Of a DNA stretch of 64,000 nucleotides, positions 8,192 to 16,590 are shown in pieces. Each line of letters begins with the position of its first letter. Positions within the stretch are counted from its first letter, which is position 1. The notes under the pieces were generated by a model. It was not told the DNA's origin. It saw nothing but the letters and a program-made list of their open reading frames with translations, and ran no database searches. Origin of the DNA: Chloroflexota bacterium (lineage in GTDB: Bacteria; Chloroflexota; Anaerolineae; Aggregatilineales; Phototrophicaceae); contig WTGB01000048.1 in assembly GCA_011523735.1 (NCBI GenBank), forward strand, positions 62,001-126,000, written 5' to 3'. Position numbers and translations under genes: made by a program.

Positions 8192-9936
8192 CTTGCAACG
8201 GTGCTGGGACGCCAATACTGAATCCCGCGGAAGCGATCGGCGGCGCTGGTCAAGTAACCGAGTTGAATGCCTTCAATATTGTCCCGCACGACAAAAGTAT
8301 ACACTGGATAAAAGAGGGGGATGGCGAGGACCTGCTCCGCGAATACCTCCTGAAACCGCTGGTACAACAGGGCGCGGCGCGCCGCGAATATTTCGCTTCG
8401 CGCGTTTTCAAGGTTCTCGGCAATCTCGTTGTCCGACGCCGCACCGAAATTGCCGCTGCCTGACTGGGCTGAGTGCCAGAAGCGAAAGAGATCTGGATCG
8501 GCGCCGATACGCTGCCTGACGATAGCGGCATCGAAACGTCCAGTCTCCAGACGGTTTCGAAAGTTGGTCGCGTCAAGCGCTTCGACGACGAAGTCCAGCC
8601 CCAGTAGCTGCCACTGGGACACGATTTCATTCGCCATGCCTTGCAAGTTGGTGCCCTCTTCGATTACGAGCGTATAGGGCTGTACAGGCTCTGTCGTGGA
8701 GTCGTCTTCATTTGCATCATCGCTGTCGCTTTCCGACGCGGCCGCTTCAGACGAGCTCCAGAGTGTCTTTGCCTGTACTAGATCGTAAGTCTTCCAAAAC
8801 TGCTGCGGTTGATACACCGACGATCCGGGCACGTAGGGGCTGTCCGCGTAGGTGGCGGCTGCGCCGAAATGGGTCTGCACCAATTGCGGGACATTCAGGC
8901 TCAACGAAAGCGCCTGGCGCACACGGCGTTCCTCGAATGGCGCGTTGCCCCAGTTGAATATCAAAACGCCAAGCGTCGAATCAACTTGTCGGTATAGCTG
9001 GCTCGGCGGCAGCGAGTCAAGGTCAGTCAGCGGCGCAAAACCGGAAATCGCGTCAATATTGCCTGTGTAGTACGCTTCTAGGGCTGCGGTCGTATCGGCA
9101 TAGAGTTGGAAATGCAACTCATGCAGAAGGTGCCCCTTCTGCGCCCCTTGGCGTTGATGATATATCGGCGACAGCGCCAAGCGCAGGGCTGTGATGCCTT
9201 GACCATCAACTGTGTCCAAGGCGTCGAGCTGATAGGCGCCTGTTCCAATCGGAGACAGGTTGAAAGGATGCTGCGCGAGTTGCTCGATGGTCGTGCCACG
9301 CAAGGCGTGTTCCGGCAATATGCCTATCGTCAGCAATATGGGAAAACTGCTGTAGGGCTGCGCCAGACGGAAACGGATAAGGTGCGGGCTTAGTTTCTGA
9401 GTTTCTACCGATTGCCAAAACGCGCCGGCTGGCGAGATCTCGGAATAGCGCGGATCGCTCATTAGGGACGCCGTATAGACAACATCATCGGCGCTGAATG
9501 GCAAGCCGTTCTGCCACTGGATATCGTTGCGCAGCCTGACAACGTATTCCAAGCCATCGCCGGAAATAATCAGTTCAGTTGCCATTCGTTGGATAGTCTC
9601 GCCGTACTCGTTGAAGGCGAAGAGCCCCTCAAATATCAGACTTGTGATGTCGCGATCAGGCGGGTTCAAATGCGCGAACAAGGGATTTAAGCGCTGGACA
9701 GAACCGACAAGGCCTTCGCGGTAGACACTGACGCTAGATTGGGACGGAGTAGTGCTTGTATGGGAGACGGCGTGAGTTGGCGCGCTAGATTGTGTCGGGG
9801 CGATTGTGGGGACCGGGGTTGTTTCAGAGGGTGGCGCAGGCTGTGATTGTCGGCTGAGACGAAATAGGGCGGCAGCGGCAAATAAGGCAAGCGCGAGGAT
9901 AAATAGGACCAGTTGCCAGCGGAAACCGCGAAACAT
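8188..9936 (-). CDS. ABC transporter substrate-binding protein, peptide/nickel (family 5) type
   Basis: This 582-residue protein starts with a membrane anchor or uncleaved signal (FRWQLVLFILALALFAAAALF), then a Pro/Ser/Thr linker and an SBP_bac_5 domain. Recognisable pieces are VYREGLVGSVQRLNPLFA, the family motif region LRNDIQWQNGLPFSADDVVY, VRQALSLSLNV and the C-terminal IPLFYPVYTFVV. Such proteins deliver oligopeptides or similar solutes to a membrane permease, but no permease or ATPase lies next to it. ATG 9936 is preferred over the upstream TTG 9957 because GAGG lies six bases before it. An acidic Ser/Asp/Glu-rich insertion near the middle (SESDSDDANEDDS) is unusual. It lies downstream of secG on the same strand. 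Confidence 0.88.
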   Translation of the reverse strand: MFRGFRWQLVLFILALALFAAAALFRLSRQSQPAPPSETTPVPTIAPTQSSAPTHAVSHTSTTPSQSSVSVYREGLVGSVQRLNPLFAHLNPPDRDITSLIFEGLFAFNEYGETIQRMATELIISGDGLEYVVRLRNDIQWQNGLPFSADDVVYTASLMSDPRYSEISPAGAFWQSVETQKLSPHLIRFRLAQPYSSFPILLTIGILPEHALRGTTIEQLAQHPFNLSPIGTGAYQLDALDTVDGQGITALRLALSPIYHQRQGAQKGHLLHELHFQLYADTTAALEAYYTGNIDAISGFAPLTDLDSLPPSQLYRQVDSTLGVLIFNWGNAPFEERRVRQALSLSLNVPQLVQTHFGAAATYADSPYVPGSSVYQPQQFWKTYDLVQAKTLWSSSEAAASESDSDDANEDDSTTEPVQPYTLVIEEGTNLQGMANEIVSQWQLLGLDFVVEALDATNFRNRLETGRFDAAIVRQRIGADPDLFRFWHSAQSGSGNFGAASDNEIAENLENARSEIFAARRALLYQRFQEVFAEQVLAIPLFYPVYTFVVRDNIEGIQLGYLTSAADRFRGIQYWRPSTVAS

Positions 9937-10033
9937 GCCGCGCCTCGTCAAAGCCAAAGCGGCGCTTTGTCATCACCGCAAAACGCTGCCGCAGAATCTT
10001 TCATGTCACACTTGGCGAATTTCCGAGCGGCCT

Positions 10034-10261
10034 TTAGCCCGGCGTCGAAACGGCAAAGAGAGCGATGCCCAAAAACGCGATGGACAAGAATATCGTGATG
10101 CGGAAGAGTGTTTTCTCCAAGCCCCGTCGCGTTCGCGCGATGCCCCCGCCAGCATCACCGCCGAGCAAGCTGCCCAAGGCGCCACCTTTGACCTGAAGCA
10201 GAATCAGGACAATCAGCACGATCGAAATCACAATTGACGAGATTTGCAGGACTGCGCCCAT
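10034..10261 (-). CDS. secG: protein translocase subunit SecG
   Basis: A 75-residue protein with two hydrophobic helices around the conserved LLQVKGGALGSLLGG loop, typical of SecG. SecG associates with SecY and SecE in the plasma membrane and assists protein export. GGGAG lies seven bases before the ATG. It sits between the S41 protease gene and the family-5 binding-protein gene on the same strand. The yajC-secD-secF genes are about 8 kb away in this window. Confidence 0.93.
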   Translation of the reverse strand: MGAVLQISSIVISIVLIVLILLQVKGGALGSLLGGDAGGGIARTRRGLEKTLFRITIFLSIAFLGIALFAVSTPG

Positions 10262-10385
10262 AATTGGACTCCCGACATAGCTGCTAGTTCAAAACCAAAG
10301 CACTATAGCATTGGTCCAGAGATTTGGATAGCGCGAGATGCGGCAAGATATGTCATCTTACAAGGGTATACGCAGTAAAGGCGAG

Positions 10386-11573
10386 CTAGTCGCGCAGAGA
10401 TTCGAGATACGCGATCGCCGCCTGCAGTTGTTCGTCGTTTGCTTCTTCGTCGTCAGTCTCCGGGTTCCATTCGACGATGATATTTGGCCGGATACCTTGT
10501 TTATGAATCCAGTGGCCATTGGGGGTGAGCCAGCGCCCTACGGTGATGCGCAAGCCGCCGCCGTTGGAGAGCGGCGGGATATTCTGCACCGTGCCTTTGC
10601 CGAAAGTTGTTTCGCCCAGGATAGTCGCCACACCGTGGTCTTGCAGCGCGCCGGCGAGCACCTCAGACGCGCTCGCGCTAGTTTCATCCACGAGGACAAC
10701 GATCGGCACGTCAATATCGACGTAGCCGCCACTCGTGCGAGTTACTTCCTCGCTCTGATCGCGCGCGATCTGCCGTAGCAGCACCCCGTCTTCTATAAAT
10801 GCGCTGCCGATTTCAATCGCGCTCGCCAGTGTCCCGCCCGTATTGTCTCGAATGTCGAAGATGAGTCCGTTCGTCTCGTTGATATCGACCGCCTCCAGAG
10901 CGTCGTCCAATTGGGCGCGGGAAAGGTCATGGAACTCAAGCATCTTGATATGGGCAATGTTCTGGCCAATCATTTCATAGGAAACATTGGGCTTGGGAAT
11001 AGTTTCGCGGATGATCTCGAACGTGATCAACTCGCTATCGCGTCTGAAAGTGATGGTTACGGCGACGCCGCGCGGTCCTGAAACAAGGGCGGACAATTCA
11101 GCTTGCGACAAACCAATGACGCGCTGACCATCGACTTCGGAGAATACATCCCCAGGCATGATCCCGGCATTTTCGGCAGGCGAATCCGGTATGACCGAGA
11201 CGACTTCGATTTCCCCGTTTTCCTCATTGGTTTCGCTGAACACGCCAATACCGGTAAACTTACCGGAGAAGTCGATGCTGCGTTTGTACAGTTCCGGGCG
11301 GATATAGCCACTGTGCTCGTCGCCAAGTGAATCCACCATGCCTTCTATCGCTCCATCCACCAGAATTTCGACTTCAACTTGATCGACATAGCGAGATTCG
11401 ATCAGAGAGAAAGCATCCCAAAAGGGCTCGAACGCTTGATTGGTATCGGTGAGCGCGACGATGCGGTTTTCCACAACAGTGCCGGCGACGAACCCAAGCG
11501 CGAAGACGACCAACGTCACGAGGATTGAACCTGGAAATGTTGGAGTGTCTTTCTGTGGGTGGTTCTTAGTCAT
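10386..11573 (-). CDS. C-terminal processing peptidase (S41 family, CtpA-like)
   Basis: This 395-residue secreted or membrane-anchored serine protease has an N-terminal transmembrane helix (ILVTLVVFALGFVAGTVV). A PDZ domain follows (IEVVSVIPDSPAENAGIMPGD), then the S41 catalytic domain. The serine motif is DETSASASEVLAGAL (around Ser301) and the general-base lysine is Lys326 in GETTFGKGTVQ. These enzymes clip C-terminal tails of envelope proteins. An upstream in-frame extension to 11708 exists. I chose ATG 11573 because GGAG lies about seven bases before it and the extension looks non-coding and overlaps the divergent CoA-transferase start region. Confidence 0.93.
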   Translation of the reverse strand: MTKNHPQKDTPTFPGSILVTLVVFALGFVAGTVVENRIVALTDTNQAFEPFWDAFSLIESRYVDQVEVEILVDGAIEGMVDSLGDEHSGYIRPELYKRSIDFSGKFTGIGVFSETNEENGEIEVVSVIPDSPAENAGIMPGDVFSEVDGQRVIGLSQAELSALVSGPRGVAVTITFRRDSELITFEIIRETIPKPNVSYEMIGQNIAHIKMLEFHDLSRAQLDDALEAVDINETNGLIFDIRDNTGGTLASAIEIGSAFIEDGVLLRQIARDQSEEVTRTSGGYVDIDVPIVVLVDETSASASEVLAGALQDHGVATILGETTFGKGTVQNIPPLSNGGGLRITVGRWLTPNGHWIHKQGIRPNIIVEWNPETDDEEANDEQLQAAIAYLESLRD

Positions 11574-11716
11574 CGCAGGACTCCAAGTAGATGTCGAGGT
11601 TTCCAGGGATCTATAGTATAAGCTATCATAAATCGGCTTCGGAATATTTAGATCACGTCGATTCTCTTCGATAAGACGCACGCTGCAATTTGGCAGGAAT
11701 CTTTTCATGGAATTTG

Positions 11717-12523
11717 ATGATGCCGTCTGATCGTTACACGTCGATGGAAGAGGCTGCTGCTGCGGTCTGCGATGGCGCTACGCTGGCGCTCGGCGGGATG
11801 ACGCTTTATCGACGGCCACTCGGCTTTGTCAGGGCGCTGCTGCGGCGGGATGAGCCACCGCGAGATTTGACACTGCTGAGTTTTACTGGCGGCCTGGAAT
11901 CTGACTTGCTTATCGGAGCTGGATGCGTGAAGGCAGTGCGTTCGGCTTACTTCGGGCTGGAAGCGTTTGGCTTGGCGCCCATGTTCACGGAATTCGTCCA
12001 GCGGCAGCGAGTAAGGGTTATCGAGGAGACAGAAGCGAGCATCGTGATGGGGATCCGGGCTCAGATTTCCGGCACTGGTTTCTTGCCATCGCGCGCTTGG
12101 CTGGGCACCGAATTGCCTAAGCTACGTCCTGATGTGAAGCTGGTCCGCGATCCATACAGCGACGATGATCTGCTAGCGTTTCCGGCGATTCCTTGTGACG
12201 TCGCGGTGATACATTGCCTTGCCGGCGACCGGGATGGGAATGTGCTTATTAACAATAACCTGGGTATCGACTTGGAACTGGTCTACGTTGCCGACACAGT
12301 AATTGCGACTGTCGAGCAAGTCGTGGACGAATTGACGCGTACAACTGATGGCCTGATCATTCCATTTCCTGGTTGCGATATGCTGGTTGAAGCGCGTTTT
12401 GGCGCGGCGCCTACCAGCTGTTACCCGTTATATCCTTTGGACGGGGAAGGCATTCTCAGTTATGCTGAAGCCTGCAATGCTGGCCGATTTGAAGATTTCG
12501 TAAAGGACTTTATTGAATCTTAA
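11717..12523 (+). CDS. CoA-transferase family protein, alpha-type subunit (GctA/IpdA-like)
   Basis: This 268-residue protein matches the A subunit of class I CoA-transferases. It has GATLALGGMTLYRRPLGFVRALL near the N terminus, DLTLLSFTGGLESDLLIGAG, then FLPSRAWLGTEL and CDVAVIHCLAGDRDGNVLINN. In the family the A and B subunits form a heterotetramer that moves or hydrolyses CoA thioesters. The B-type subunit in this window is at 7367-8191, so the two are not adjacent. A glutamate cluster VIEETEAS near residue 104 lies roughly where IpdA-type enzymes carry an essential glutamate; this is inference. I chose ATG 11717 or 11720 over the TTG at 11690. The next element downstream is the thi riboswitch promoter. 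Confidence 0.75.
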   Translation: MMPSDRYTSMEEAAAAVCDGATLALGGMTLYRRPLGFVRALLRRDEPPRDLTLLSFTGGLESDLLIGAGCVKAVRSAYFGLEAFGLAPMFTEFVQRQRVRVIEETEASIVMGIRAQISGTGFLPSRAWLGTELPKLRPDVKLVRDPYSDDDLLAFPAIPCDVAVIHCLAGDRDGNVLINNNLGIDLELVYVADTVIATVEQVVDELTRTTDGLIIPFPGCDMLVEARFGAAPTSCYPLYPLDGEGILSYAEACNAGRFEDFVKDFIES

Positions 12524-12533
12524 TAACAATTTG

Positions 12534-12562
12534 TTGTCGTAAATCGCGCTACGTAGTATAAT
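12534..12562 (+). promoter_or_regulatory. promoter of the thiamine transport operon
   Basis: TTGTCG (12534-12539) and a perfect TATAAT (12557-12562) are 17 bases apart, about 22 bases before the riboswitch starts. Confidence 0.65.
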
Positions 12563-12584
12563 CATTATCAATCATATATGTCGT

Positions 12585-12668
12585 GACTTGGGGAGCTCGC
12601 AGGAGCGGGCTGAGAGGGCATATGCCGACCCATATACCTGATCCAGGTAATGCTGGCGTAGGGATGTC
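12585..12668 (+). ncRNA. TPP riboswitch (THI element)
   Basis: The conserved core is easy to see: GGGG then GCGGGCTGAGAGG, a GACCC segment, ACCTGATCCAGGTAATGC and GGCGTAGGGA. The outer GAC and GTC close the P1 stem. TPP-binding RNAs of this form switch off thiamine uptake or synthesis when TPP is plentiful. It lies directly before a strong terminator and the thiBPQ genes, which fits that role exactly. Confidence 0.96.
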
Positions 12669-12685
12669 TGCAACACCCTTGTTTC

Positions 12686-12724
12686 AGCCACCCCTGTACA
12701 CACCCCGACAGGGGTGGCTCTTTT
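12686..12724 (+). terminator. riboswitch-controlled intrinsic terminator
   Basis: AGCCACCCCTGT (12686-12697) and ACAGGGGTGGCT (12708-12719) form a perfect 12-bp stem followed by CTTTT. Its place between the TPP riboswitch and thiB suggests transcriptional attenuation of the thi operon. It starts 17 bases after P1, so the antiterminator must involve the 3' part of the aptamer. Confidence 0.9.
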
Positions 12725-12778
12725 GTTGTGTCTAACAAGCTCGCCGGGTCGCGCCCACAGATTGAAGGGAGTTTTATC

Positions 12779-13831
12779 ATGTACAGGCGAGCAATTGCGA
12801 TTGTTCTATTGCTGCTTTGTTTCTGCGGCAGCGCTATTGCGCAAGAAAGCGAATCTGTTGTCGTTTTGACGCATGACAGTTTCGCCATGTCTGAAGCAGT
12901 CTTGGAAGCGTTTGAGGAATACACGGGTTTTACGTTGGAAATTCTGCGATCCGGCGACGCCGGTCAAATGGTAAATCAAGCGATTCTGAGCAAGAACAAT
13001 CCCCTGGGCGATGTTTTGTACGGTGTTGACAATACCTTCCTCAGCCGCGCCTTGAAAGCCGGAATCTTTGCGCCTTACGAGTCACCGAAGTTGGAAAACG
13101 TTGCTGGCGGATTCCTCCCTGATGATACTTTCCGCGTGACGCCAATCAACTTCGGCGATGTCTGCCTCAATTATGACATCTCGTATTTCGAAGAGCAGGA
13201 ACTGCCGCTGCCGCAAAGCTTGAGCGACCTCACAGGGCCGGAATATGCCGGCTTGCTTGTGGCGGAGAATCCAGCGACTTCGTCGCCGGGCTTGGCATTC
13301 TTGCTTGCGACCATCGCCGAGTTTGGCGACGATGGCGAAAGCACTTACCTGGATTATTGGCAGGCGCTGGCGGATAACGATCTGCTGGTGGTTGATGGCT
13401 GGACTGACGCCTACTACGGGGAATTCACGGTTGGCAGTCGGGGGGTCGGTGGGCGGCCGCTTGTGGTGAGTTATGCCAGCAGCCCGCCGGCCGAAGTCAT
13501 ATATGGCGAAGATCCTGAAGCTGGCGCGGTAACGGGAGCAATCATCGGCGACAATATGTGCTATCGGCAAATCGAATATGCGGGCGTCCTGGAAGGCGGG
13601 ACCAACCCAGATGGCGCGAGAAAGTTTATTGATTTTATGCTCAGCCCGGCCTTCCAGGAAGAGATGCCGCTGAACATGTTTGTCTTCCCGGTGGTGGAAA
13701 ATATTATGTTGCCGGAGGAATTCACGGCCTATGCGGCGATAGCGGAGAATCCGGCGTCGCTGGATCCAGCGAGGATTGAGGAGAATCGGGAAGCGTGGAT
13801 TCAAGCCTGGGCGGCGGTCATGCTGCGTTGA
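12779..13831 (+). CDS. thiB: thiamine ABC transporter, substrate-binding protein
   Basis: This 350-residue exported binding protein has a signal peptide (MYRRAIAIVLLLLCFCGSA) ending before AQES. The mature part has VVVLTHDSFAMSEAVLEAFEE and VLYGVDNTFLSRAL, which are typical of TbpA/ThiB. The role of thiamine (or TPP) capture is strongly supported by the TPP riboswitch upstream and by thiP and thiQ downstream. The start is fixed by AAGGGAG eight bases before the ATG. Its end overlaps the thiP start. Confidence 0.93.
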   Translation: MYRRAIAIVLLLLCFCGSAIAQESESVVVLTHDSFAMSEAVLEAFEEYTGFTLEILRSGDAGQMVNQAILSKNNPLGDVLYGVDNTFLSRALKAGIFAPYESPKLENVAGGFLPDDTFRVTPINFGDVCLNYDISYFEEQELPLPQSLSDLTGPEYAGLLVAENPATSSPGLAFLLATIAEFGDDGESTYLDYWQALADNDLLVVDGWTDAYYGEFTVGSRGVGGRPLVVSYASSPPAEVIYGEDPEAGAVTGAIIGDNMCYRQIEYAGVLEGGTNPDGARKFIDFMLSPAFQEEMPLNMFVFPVVENIMLPEEFTAYAAIAENPASLDPARIEENREAWIQAWAAVMLR

Positions 13832-15492
13832 CGGCAAGTTTGCGCTGTGCGGCGAACCTGCTCTATCTCGTTCCGCTCATCTTTCTCGTCGTCTTCTTTC
13901 TGTACCCGCTGTTGGCGCTGTTCGACCTGAGTTTGCGACCGGATGGGATACTGGACTTGTCGGCATTTGCCCGGCTCTTGTCCAGCGACTATCACATCGG
14001 CACCTTGGTATTCACCGTATATCAGGCGCTGATATCGACGACAGCGACGGTTGTACTTGCGCTGCCCTGCGCATTCGTATTTGCGCGCTTTCGCTTCCCG
14101 GGCAAGTCGCTGCTGCTGTCGCTCGCGACGCTGCCATTCGTTTTGCCAACGGTGGTCGTGGCGCTGGCTTTTGCCGTCGTGCTGGGTGACGGCGGCTTGC
14201 TGAACGATCTGCTGCGGACGCTGTTTTCGCTTGATTACAGCCCGATTCAACTCGAACGCACGCTGGCGCTGATTATCATTGCGCACATCTTCTACAACTT
14301 TGCGATCGCTCTGCGGATCATCACAAGCTATTGGGCGTCGGTTGGATTCGCTACCGAAGAAGCGGCACGCGCGTTGGGCGCGAACGAGATTTCTCTGTGG
14401 CGAGATATTCGTTTGCCGCTGATCCGCCCGGCGCTCTTGTCGTCGGCAGTGTTGATATTTATTTTTTGTTTCACCAGTTTTGGGGTCGTCTTGATCCTGG
14501 GCGGCATACGTTTTGCCACGCTGGAAGTGCAAATCTATTATCAGGCGGTCAGCATCTTCAATCTGCCGCTGGCAGCGGCTCTGTCTTTGGTACAGATTCT
14601 GTCAATGCTGGTTATGCTGGTCATCTATACAAGGTCTCAGAATCGGCTGCAAGTTTCTATGTCCAGCAGCGCCGCCATCCTTCGGTGCCCTCGCACGCGG
14701 CTTCAGCGTTCAGTTGTTTTCGCCTGTGTCTTGTTAATTACAGCGCTGCTCTTTACTCCATTGCTGGCATTATTATGGCGCTCGCTCTTCCTGACGGGAA
14801 AACTTGATCTGAGTGGCTATATTGAATTGTCCCAGAGATCGCGGGCATCGCTGCTTTTCATCACGCCGTTGGAAGCTGTCTTCAATTCCTTGCGTTATGC
14901 GATAATGGCGATGACAGCCGCCCTCGCGCTGGGATTGATCGCGGCGCATATGATCAATCGGCGCGGCAGGTGGTCGCGCTTTAGCGATCCGCTGTTTATG
15001 CTTCCGCTGGCTACCAGCGCGGTAACGCTTGGATTTGGCTTCATCATCGCCTTGGATGAGCCGCCGTTGAATCTGCGCTCGTCCTGGCTCATCATTCCAA
15101 TCTCGCACACCCTAGTGGCACTGCCTTTTGTCATCCGCAGCGTCTTGCCTAGTTTGCGCACGATTCCGCCGTCTCTCGGCGAAGCGGCACGTGTGCTTGG
15201 GGCACGTCCTATGGAGAAACTTTTGACGATAGACGCGCCGCTTGTTAGTCGCGGCATCGTCGTTGGCGCGACATTCGCGTTTACGGTCAGCATGGGGGAG
15301 TTTGGCGCATCGCTGTTTGTGGCGCAGCGGGAATCCGTGACGATTCCGGTGGTCATCTATCGTCTGATTGGCGATCCTGGATTGGGGTCGTATCGGCAGG
15401 CATTGGCGATGAGCGTGATCTTGATGTTGGTCTGCGCTGGCGGCTTCCTCATTATTGAGCGGCTTCGCGCCGCTGGGGTCGCTGAGTTCTGA
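13795..15492 (+). CDS. thiP: thiamine ABC transporter, permease
   Basis: This 565-residue protein carries about twelve hydrophobic helices in two similar halves, each with an ABC-permease EAA-type loop (EEAARALGANEISLWRDIRLPLIRPALL and EAARVLGARPMEKLLTIDAPLV, shown here as two separate loops). Fused two-half permeases are standard for ThiP and FbpB. It lies between thiB and thiQ. The start is uncertain: GTG 13795 has GAGGAG about 11 bases before it, while TTG 13828 overlaps the thiB stop and would give a protein 11 residues shorter. Its stop overlaps the thiQ ATG (TGATG). Confidence 0.92.
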   Translation: MDSSLGGGHAALTASLRCAANLLYLVPLIFLVVFFLYPLLALFDLSLRPDGILDLSAFARLLSSDYHIGTLVFTVYQALISTTATVVLALPCAFVFARFRFPGKSLLLSLATLPFVLPTVVVALAFAVVLGDGGLLNDLLRTLFSLDYSPIQLERTLALIIIAHIFYNFAIALRIITSYWASVGFATEEAARALGANEISLWRDIRLPLIRPALLSSAVLIFIFCFTSFGVVLILGGIRFATLEVQIYYQAVSIFNLPLAAALSLVQILSMLVMLVIYTRSQNRLQVSMSSSAAILRCPRTRLQRSVVFACVLLITALLFTPLLALLWRSLFLTGKLDLSGYIELSQRSRASLLFITPLEAVFNSLRYAIMAMTAALALGLIAAHMINRRGRWSRFSDPLFMLPLATSAVTLGFGFIIALDEPPLNLRSSWLIIPISHTLVALPFVIRSVLPSLRTIPPSLGEAARVLGARPMEKLLTIDAPLVSRGIVVGATFAFTVSMGEFGASLFVAQRESVTIPVVIYRLIGDPGLGSYRQALAMSVILMLVCAGGFLIIERLRAAGVAEF

Positions 15493-16508
15493 TGCTGCAC
15501 ATTGCCAACGTCTCACACGCTTATGAAGACCTTGTCTCCCTAAGCAACATCACTTTGCAAGTGAAATCCAGCGAAATCGTCTGCTTGCTCGGTCCCAGCG
15601 GCTGTGGCAAAACGACGCTGCTGCGCATCATCGCCGGGTTGGAAACAGTCTTGGAAGGGAAGATAACTTTCGCAGGGGTTGATATCGGCGATACACCGGC
15701 GCATCGCCGTGAATTCGGCTTGATGTTCCAGGATTTCGCCCTTTTTCCGCACATGAATGTGGCGGATAACATCGGCTACGGCTTGAGGCGACGCGGTCAC
15801 CGCAGGCAGCTCATCGCCCGCGAAGTTGAGTTGTTGTTGGAGCGGGTTGGCTTGGCGGGCATGGGCAAGCGCGATATTGCTTCACTATCAGGCGGGCAGA
15901 AGCAACGAGTCGCTCTGGCGCGCAGCCTGGCACCGAAGCCGCGATTATTAATGCTGGATGAGCCGCTTGGCTCGCTGGATGCGCAACTGCGCGATCAATT
16001 GGCGCTCGAATTGCGTCAGATCATCAAAGACAAAACGTTGAGTGCTATATACGTGACTCACGACCACCGTGAGGCTTATGCTGTCGCTGATAGAATCGCT
16101 GTCATGAACATCGGTAAGCTCGAGCAGGTAGATACGCCGCGAAACTTGTACCACCAGCCCCGAAGCGCCTTTGTCGCCGCGTTTCTGGGCTTGCGCAACA
16201 TCTTTGACATTGAACGTAGCAGCTTTGCCAGACGGATTTGCTCAGAGGTTATTTCCAGTGGAGCGGCGGCGAAAACTGTCTTGATACACCCGAGCGGAAT
16301 CCGCATGGACCAGGCGACAGCGAGCCGGTCATTGCGATTTGATGCGGTACTCACGAGCGCGGTATTCCGTGGCGACTATTTCGATGTCAGTGTATCGCTC
16401 GACGATGATACGACATTGCACTTTGCTAATCCTGCGCTTCCTGCGGCGGTAGGGGAGGCGGTTTCCGTGACCATTGCGCTGGATGCACTGATTGAGCTTG
16501 AGGAGTGA
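15492..16508 (+). CDS. thiQ: thiamine ABC transporter, ATP-binding protein
   Basis: This 338-residue ATPase has Walker A GPSGCGKTT at residues 34-42, a Q-loop in FGLMFQDFALFPH, the signature LSGGQKQRVALARSL and Walker B LLMLDEPLGSLD. A C-terminal TOBE-like region follows, which short E. coli ThiQ lacks; the layout is closer to PotA/FbpC. By sequence alone it could serve iron, sulfate or polyamines, but the riboswitch and thiB argue for thiamine. It overlaps the thiP stop. Confidence 0.92.
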   Translation: MLHIANVSHAYEDLVSLSNITLQVKSSEIVCLLGPSGCGKTTLLRIIAGLETVLEGKITFAGVDIGDTPAHRREFGLMFQDFALFPHMNVADNIGYGLRRRGHRRQLIAREVELLLERVGLAGMGKRDIASLSGGQKQRVALARSLAPKPRLLMLDEPLGSLDAQLRDQLALELRQIIKDKTLSAIYVTHDHREAYAVADRIAVMNIGKLEQVDTPRNLYHQPRSAFVAAFLGLRNIFDIERSSFARRICSEVISSGAAAKTVLIHPSGIRMDQATASRSLRFDAVLTSAVFRGDYFDVSVSLDDDTTLHFANPALPAAVGEAVSVTIALDALIELEE

Positions 16509-16590
16509 GATCTGTTCCCTATACCCCCACCTACTCGGCCAACTATAATCACTGTATTGCGTCAAAGTCGTTTAACCACGAGGACATTAT

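Noticed and set aside
13801-14532. Minus-strand frame inside thiP
   Set aside because: It is highly charged antisense translation of the permease helices and has no support.
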